Source: an uncultured Candidatus Saccharibacteria bacterium
GTDB lineage: Bacteria; Patescibacteriota; Saccharimonadia; Saccharimonadales; Saccharimonadaceae
Assembly (NCBI GenBank): GCA_938042065.1
Contig: CALISG010000024.1
Location: 1-8,408 of the forward strand
Direction: 5' to 3'
Length of the DNA: 8,408 nucleotides
The translations under genes and the position numbers were made by a program. Positions 5,408-8,408 of the stretch are shown here, in pieces; within the stretch, counting starts at the first letter, position 1; each line of letters begins with the position of its first letter. Below the pieces are notes generated by a model. The model did no database searches. It was given only the letters and a program-made list of their open reading frames with translations, and was not told the origin of the DNA.

Positions 5408-6603
5408 GTACACAACCAAATCGAGTTAAAACTAATTTTGTACCGAGCGCAAAGGCTCATTCTAGCAAAACTAAAAGGCGCGGTGGTGTTTCTTGGACTT
5501 CCGTAGTATCGTATGTCGGCGTTTTTCTATTCATAGCAACGCTAATTGCTATCGGACAACGTCCAGTCGGCGTTCAGGAAGGTAGTAATAATACGCCGCT
5601 GGCTAATGCCTCTACCTCAAGCACTAAAAATACTGTAGCAGCTGCAACTTCCGCTAGTACGGTAGACCCGGTTGTCGCTACGAACATAGCTTCGTCGCTA
5701 GCGGACACTACCAGCATGCCAGTTAGCGCTAACGTGGCGACGCTTTCTCAGACGCTGACTATTGAAACGGTAATGTCGCAGACCTCCAGTAATGCGATTA
5801 GTAAGCCGCAGATTGTCCAGCCGACAGCTAATTCGCGGGCGGCTACTACTTATACCACCAAGGCTGGCGATACAGTTGATGCAGTAGCCAGCAAATATGG
5901 ACTCAAGAAAGAGACTATAGCTTGGGCCAATAATCTATCGTCTGATGCGCTGGAGCCAAATACTACTTTAACAATTCTGCCAGTTGATGGTGTTCAGCAT
6001 ACCGTTAAGGCGGGTGACTCTGTTGATAGTATTGTTGCCAAGTATGGCGGTAATAAGGCTGATGTGGTGTCGTATAATGACCTAGAGCTCACTGGTTCGC
6101 TAACTGAAGGTAGGAGCATTATTGTTCCTGGCGGTGCTTTGCCAGAAAATGAACGTCCAGGATATGTGGCTCCTCGTGCTGCGGCTAGTAATCGGCGCAG
6201 CGCTTATGGGTATGGGTCGGGCCTGGGCGGTTACGGAAGCAATTACAATGGGGTTATCTCTGCCGGTAACAAATATGCATGGGGGAACTGTACTTGGTAT
6301 GCTTACGAACGCCGAATGCAGCTAGGACGCCCAGTTGGTAGCTTCTGGGGTAATGCTAGTACTTGGGCTTATGCGGCAGCAGCGGCTGGATTGGCAGTTA
6401 ATGGTACGCCGGCGCCTGGCGCGATAATGCAAAACGGCGGCGGATACGGCCATGTGGCAATTGTCGAGAGCGTTAACCCGGGCGTATCAATTACAATTAG
6501 CGAGATGAACGGTTATCGCTTTGGCGGCGGCTTCAATCGCGTTGGTCATGGCCAGATTTCCTGGGGCGAGGCCACTAGCGGTTACTATAGGTATATTCAC
6601 TAA
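5404..6603 (+). CDS. Membrane-anchored LysM-LysM-CHAP peptidoglycan hydrolase, probable ATT start
   Basis: Starting at ATT 5404 gives 399 residues. A basic N-terminus (KTKRR at 22-26) is followed by a membrane helix or uncleaved signal anchor at about 32-50. A Ser/Thr/Ala-rich linker comes next, then two LysM peptidoglycan-binding domains (about 149-193 and 198-243) and a Gly/Tyr-rich hinge. The C-terminal CHAP domain spans about 287-399. The CHAP catalytic set is visible: Cys296 in WGNCTWYAYERR, His350 in YGHVAIVE, and Glu367/Asn369 in ISEMN. CHAP enzymes act as amidases or endopeptidases on peptidoglycan stem peptides outside the cell. Starting at the first ATG (5716, residue 105) would remove the anchor and most of the linker, while the 5404-5715 stretch is clearly coding-like, so I reject it. 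The exact cleaved bond and whether the target is self or host wall cannot be told. Confidence 0.85.
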   Translation: MSTQPNRVKTNFVPSAKAHSSKTKRRGGVSWTSVVSYVGVFLFIATLIAIGQRPVGVQEGSNNTPLANASTSSTKNTVAAATSASTVDPVVATNIASSLADTTSMPVSANVATLSQTLTIETVMSQTSSNAISKPQIVQPTANSRAATTYTTKAGDTVDAVASKYGLKKETIAWANNLSSDALEPNTTLTILPVDGVQHTVKAGDSVDSIVAKYGGNKADVVSYNDLELTGSLTEGRSIIVPGGALPENERPGYVAPRAAASNRRSAYGYGSGLGGYGSNYNGVISAGNKYAWGNCTWYAYERRMQLGRPVGSFWGNASTWAYAAAAAGLAVNGTPAPGAIMQNGGGYGHVAIVESVNPGVSITISEMNGYRFGGGFNRVGHGQISWGEATSGYYRYIH

Positions 6604-6622
6604 GTATTTTACAAAACTAATT

Positions 6623-6651
6623 AACACCTATGTCAAATCGGAGGTGTTTTT
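6623..6651 (+). terminator. Short intrinsic terminator after the CHAP gene
   Basis: AACACCT (6623-6629) pairs perfectly with AGGTGTT (6642-6648) around a 12-base loop, and a run of five T ends at 6651. The stem is only 7 bp, so termination may be incomplete. The T-run directly abuts the obg -10 region. Confidence 0.6.
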
Positions 6652-6659
6652 GGTATAAT
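6630..6659 (+). promoter_or_regulatory. Extended -10 promoter of obg, leaderless or nearly so
   Basis: TGG-TATAAT (6651-6659) is an extended -10 element. A poor -35 candidate, ATGTCA (6630-6635), lies 18 bases upstream inside the terminator loop. The obg ATG at 6668 is 8 bases past the -10, so the mRNA should begin within about two bases of the start codon. No Shine-Dalgarno precedes the ATG. Confidence 0.65.
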
Positions 6660-6667
6660 GTGTCTGT

Positions 6668-7972
6668 ATGTTTGTTGATACAGCTAAAGTTTCAGTCCAG
6701 GCGGGCCGCGGCGGCGACGGCGCGGTCAGTTTTCGCCACGAGATTTACGTTGATAAAGGCGGTCCGGATGGCGGCGATGGTGGTCGCGGCGGTAATGTTG
6801 TGTTTTTGGCGACGGAACAGCTTAATACGTTATTAAACTTTCGTTACAAACCCGAGCTAAAGGCCGAAAATGGTGTCTCGGGCGCCAAGAAAAAAATGGC
6901 AGGCCGCGCTGGTAAGGATTTAGTTGTCAAAGTGCCGGTTGGCACTATAGTCAAGCGGGATGGTAAAATCATCGCCGATTTATCTAAACCAAACCAAAAA
7001 ACTGTTATTGCTAAGGGTGGCGATGGCGGTTTCGGCAATGCTCACTTTAAGTCGAGTGTTCGTCAAACGCCGCGTATGGCAGAGGTGGGTGAACTTGGCG
7101 AATCGTTCGAGGCAGAATTGGAACTGAAATTATTGGCTGATGTCGGTTTGGTGGGTTTTCCTAATGCTGGTAAGTCAACCTTTTTGAGCGTGGTGTCAAA
7201 TGCTCGCCCTGAAATTGCAGATTATGAGTTCACAACGTTGACGCCGAATCTCGGTGTAGCTGATGTCGATGACAGTTCGCTTTTAATTGCTGATATTCCA
7301 GGGTTGATTGAAGGGGCTAGCGATGGTAAAGGACTGGGTGATGCCTTTTTGCGGCACGTTGAGAGGACTGCCGTACTGCTACATTTGGTGGACGCTTATA
7401 GTAACGACGTAGCTGAACGCTACCTGGCGATTCGCCGCGAACTCAAAAAGTACAGCACTGAACTGGCGTCGCGTCCCGAGATAGTAGCCCTAACTAAATG
7501 CGAAGGATTAGATCAGGATATCATTCAAATGCAAATTGACACCTTAAGAGCTGTCACTAGTGAGGACACGCAGGTTTTCGCTATTTCCTCGGTATCGCAT
7601 AAAGGCGTAATTGATGTACTGAGAGCTCTGCAGGTGCAAGTTGTAGCAATGCGCGCAGCTGAGAATGAGCAGAAGCAGACTGACGATTTGAATAACGATA
7701 AACTTGAGACAATCACTCTCAGTGGCAACGAGACGATCTCGAGCAGTTGGGAAGTTTCATACGATGCTGATAAGCAAATCTACCGCGTGTTTGGCGGCAA
7801 GATAGAAAAATTTGCTCGTCGCACCAATTTTGATCAGTTTGAAAGCGTCAATCGTTTACGCGATATCATGCGTCGTTATGGTATAGCGCACGAGCTAATG
7901 CGCCAAGGTGCTACTGGTGATAGCTTGGTGCAGATTGGCGAATCGACGCCGTTTACGCTGGTTGAGCAGTAG
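6668..7972 (+). CDS. obg: Obg/CgtA GTPase with OCT domain
   Basis: This 434-residue GTPase associates with the ribosome and acts in large-subunit assembly and growth control. The Gly-rich Obg fold spans residues 1-158 (KGGPDGGDGGRGG at 30-42). The G domain follows: G1 GFPNAGKS (163-170), the switch I region with TTLTPNLG (189-196), G3 DIPG (209-212), G4 TKCE (276-279) and G5 SSV (307-309). Residues about 360-430 form an OCT domain (YRVFGGKIEKFARRTNF), as in Firmicutes and Actinobacteria Obg. G4 departs from the usual NKxD, with Thr for Asn and Glu for Asp. The start matches the family N-terminus (MFVDTAKVSV), and an in-frame TAA inside the -10 box excludes an earlier start. It has its own promoter. 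Confidence 0.96.
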   Translation: MFVDTAKVSVQAGRGGDGAVSFRHEIYVDKGGPDGGDGGRGGNVVFLATEQLNTLLNFRYKPELKAENGVSGAKKKMAGRAGKDLVVKVPVGTIVKRDGKIIADLSKPNQKTVIAKGGDGGFGNAHFKSSVRQTPRMAEVGELGESFEAELELKLLADVGLVGFPNAGKSTFLSVVSNARPEIADYEFTTLTPNLGVADVDDSSLLIADIPGLIEGASDGKGLGDAFLRHVERTAVLLHLVDAYSNDVAERYLAIRRELKKYSTELASRPEIVALTKCEGLDQDIIQMQIDTLRAVTSEDTQVFAISSVSHKGVIDVLRALQVQVVAMRAAENEQKQTDDLNNDKLETITLSGNETISSSWEVSYDADKQIYRVFGGKIEKFARRTNFDQFESVNRLRDIMRRYGIAHELMRQGATGDSLVQIGESTPFTLVEQ

Positions 7973-7974
7973 GT

Positions 7975-8004
7975 TTGGGTGTCATCTCGTAGCTTTGCTA
8001 TACT
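7975..8004 (+). promoter_or_regulatory. Extended -10 promoter of sbcB, predicted leaderless
   Basis: TGC-TATACT (7996-8004) is an extended -10 element. A weak -35 candidate, TTGGGT (7975-7980), lies 18 bases upstream. The ATG at 8011 is 6 bases past the -10, so its A is itself at the expected +1. No Shine-Dalgarno is present. No terminator is seen after obg. Confidence 0.55.
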
Positions 8005-8010
8005 ATAGGT

Positions 8011-8408
8011 ATGGCACAAACATTTTTCTTCTATGACCTAGAAACCAGCGGACTAAATCCGCGGCAAGACCGAATCATGCAGTTTGCGGGGCAGCGAACG
8101 GATATGAACCTTGAGCCGATTGGTGAACCGTATAATCTGCTGGTGACATTAAATGATGATACCTTGCCTAGTCCTGACGCGCTGATGGTAACTGGCATCA
8201 CGCCGCAAAAAACGGTTGAGGAGGGCTACACCGAGGCGCAGTTTGCCCGGATGTTGAGTGAGGAAATTTTTACGCCGGATACTATTGCGGTTGGTTTTAA
8301 TAACATTCGGTTTGACGACGAATTTATTCGCCATTTGTTGTGGCGTAATTTTAATGATCCGTACGAATGGAGCTGGAAGGACGGCCGCTCGCGTTGGGAT
8401 TTGCTGGA
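8011..8408 (+). CDS. sbcB: Exonuclease I (ExoI), N-terminal part, cut by window end
   Basis: The first 132 residues of a DEDDh 3'-5' exonuclease that degrades single-stranded DNA in repair and recombination. D9 and E11 of the first exonuclease motif lie in FYDLETSGL, the third acidic residue lies in NNIRFDDEF (D102 or D103), and the ExoI-specific segments LPSPDALMVTGITPQ and DPYEWSWKDGRSRWD are present. E. coli ExoI has 475 residues, so about two thirds lie beyond the window. ATG 8011 fits the family start, which normally begins a few residues before the YDxET motif. Nothing in the visible part is damaged. Confidence 0.93.
   Translation, partial: MAQTFFFYDLETSGLNPRQDRIMQFAGQRTDMNLEPIGEPYNLLVTLNDDTLPSPDALMVTGITPQKTVEEGYTEAQFARMLSEEIFTPDTIAVGFNNIRFDDEFIRHLLWRNFNDPYEWSWKDGRSRWDLL

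Noticed and set aside
5716..6603. CHAP gene starting at the first in-frame ATG (5716)
   Set aside because: It would discard a coding-like stretch with a basic N-terminus and membrane anchor, and no ribosome binding site precedes that ATG.
1..8408. Reassigned TGA codon, as in Gracilibacteria/SR1
   Set aside because: No gene contains an in-frame TGA, the products are full length, and conserved glycines use normal codons. The complete genes end in TAA or TAG, which is too few to conclude anything about TGA.
1..8408. CRISPR arrays, tRNA or rRNA genes, insertion sequences
   Set aside because: I saw no repeat-spacer pattern, no cloverleaf or rRNA-like stretch, no transposase and no terminal inverted repeats.

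Overview
The window looks like chromosome of a Candidate Phyla Radiation (Patescibacteria) bacterium, most likely Candidatus Saccharibacteria (TM7). This placement is my recognition of protein flavour, not a search result. The supports are a short alanyl-tRNA synthetase that stops right after its editing domain, an FtsA-like ATPase followed by a baseplate-J-like membrane protein, a cysteine-rich MltG, an Obg with a C-terminal OCT domain, and an exonuclease I. All genes are on the plus strand and densely packed. Every reading frame is intact under the standard bacterial code (code 11), and no gene needs TGA as a sense codon.

Layout: (1) 1-578, the 3' end of alaS. (2) 650-5281, a probable four-gene operon: FtsA-like actin-fold ATPase, single-pass membrane protein with a baseplate-J-like extracellular part, YqgF/RuvX nuclease, and the lytic transglycosylase MltG; the last three are joined by overlaps or very short gaps. 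(3) 5286-6603, a separately promoted gene for a membrane-anchored LysM-LysM-CHAP peptidoglycan hydrolase. It has no ATG, GTG or TTG at its start and appears to begin with ATT behind a good Shine-Dalgarno. A possible 14-residue leader peptide ends on that Shine-Dalgarno, and a predicted hairpin covers the Shine-Dalgarno and the start. (4) 6623-6651, a short terminator, running directly into the obg promoter. (5) 6668-7972, obg. (6) 8011-8408, the 5' part of sbcB (exonuclease I), cut by the window edge.

Functionally, the middle of the window is an envelope and division neighbourhood. It has a cytosolic actin-like protein with a possible membrane-binding tail, a membrane protein that could be its partner, a glycan-strand terminating enzyme (MltG), and a peptide-cleaving or amidase-type CHAP enzyme. 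The flanking genes are housekeeping (tRNA charging, rRNA maturation, ribosome-associated GTPase, DNA exonuclease).

Two regulatory themes stand out. Three promoters (before the FtsA-like gene, obg and sbcB) lie so close to the ATG that the mRNAs should be leaderless or nearly so. The CHAP hydrolase is the opposite: a near-consensus promoter, a leader of roughly 80 bases, and an initiation site that looks deliberately weak or gated.
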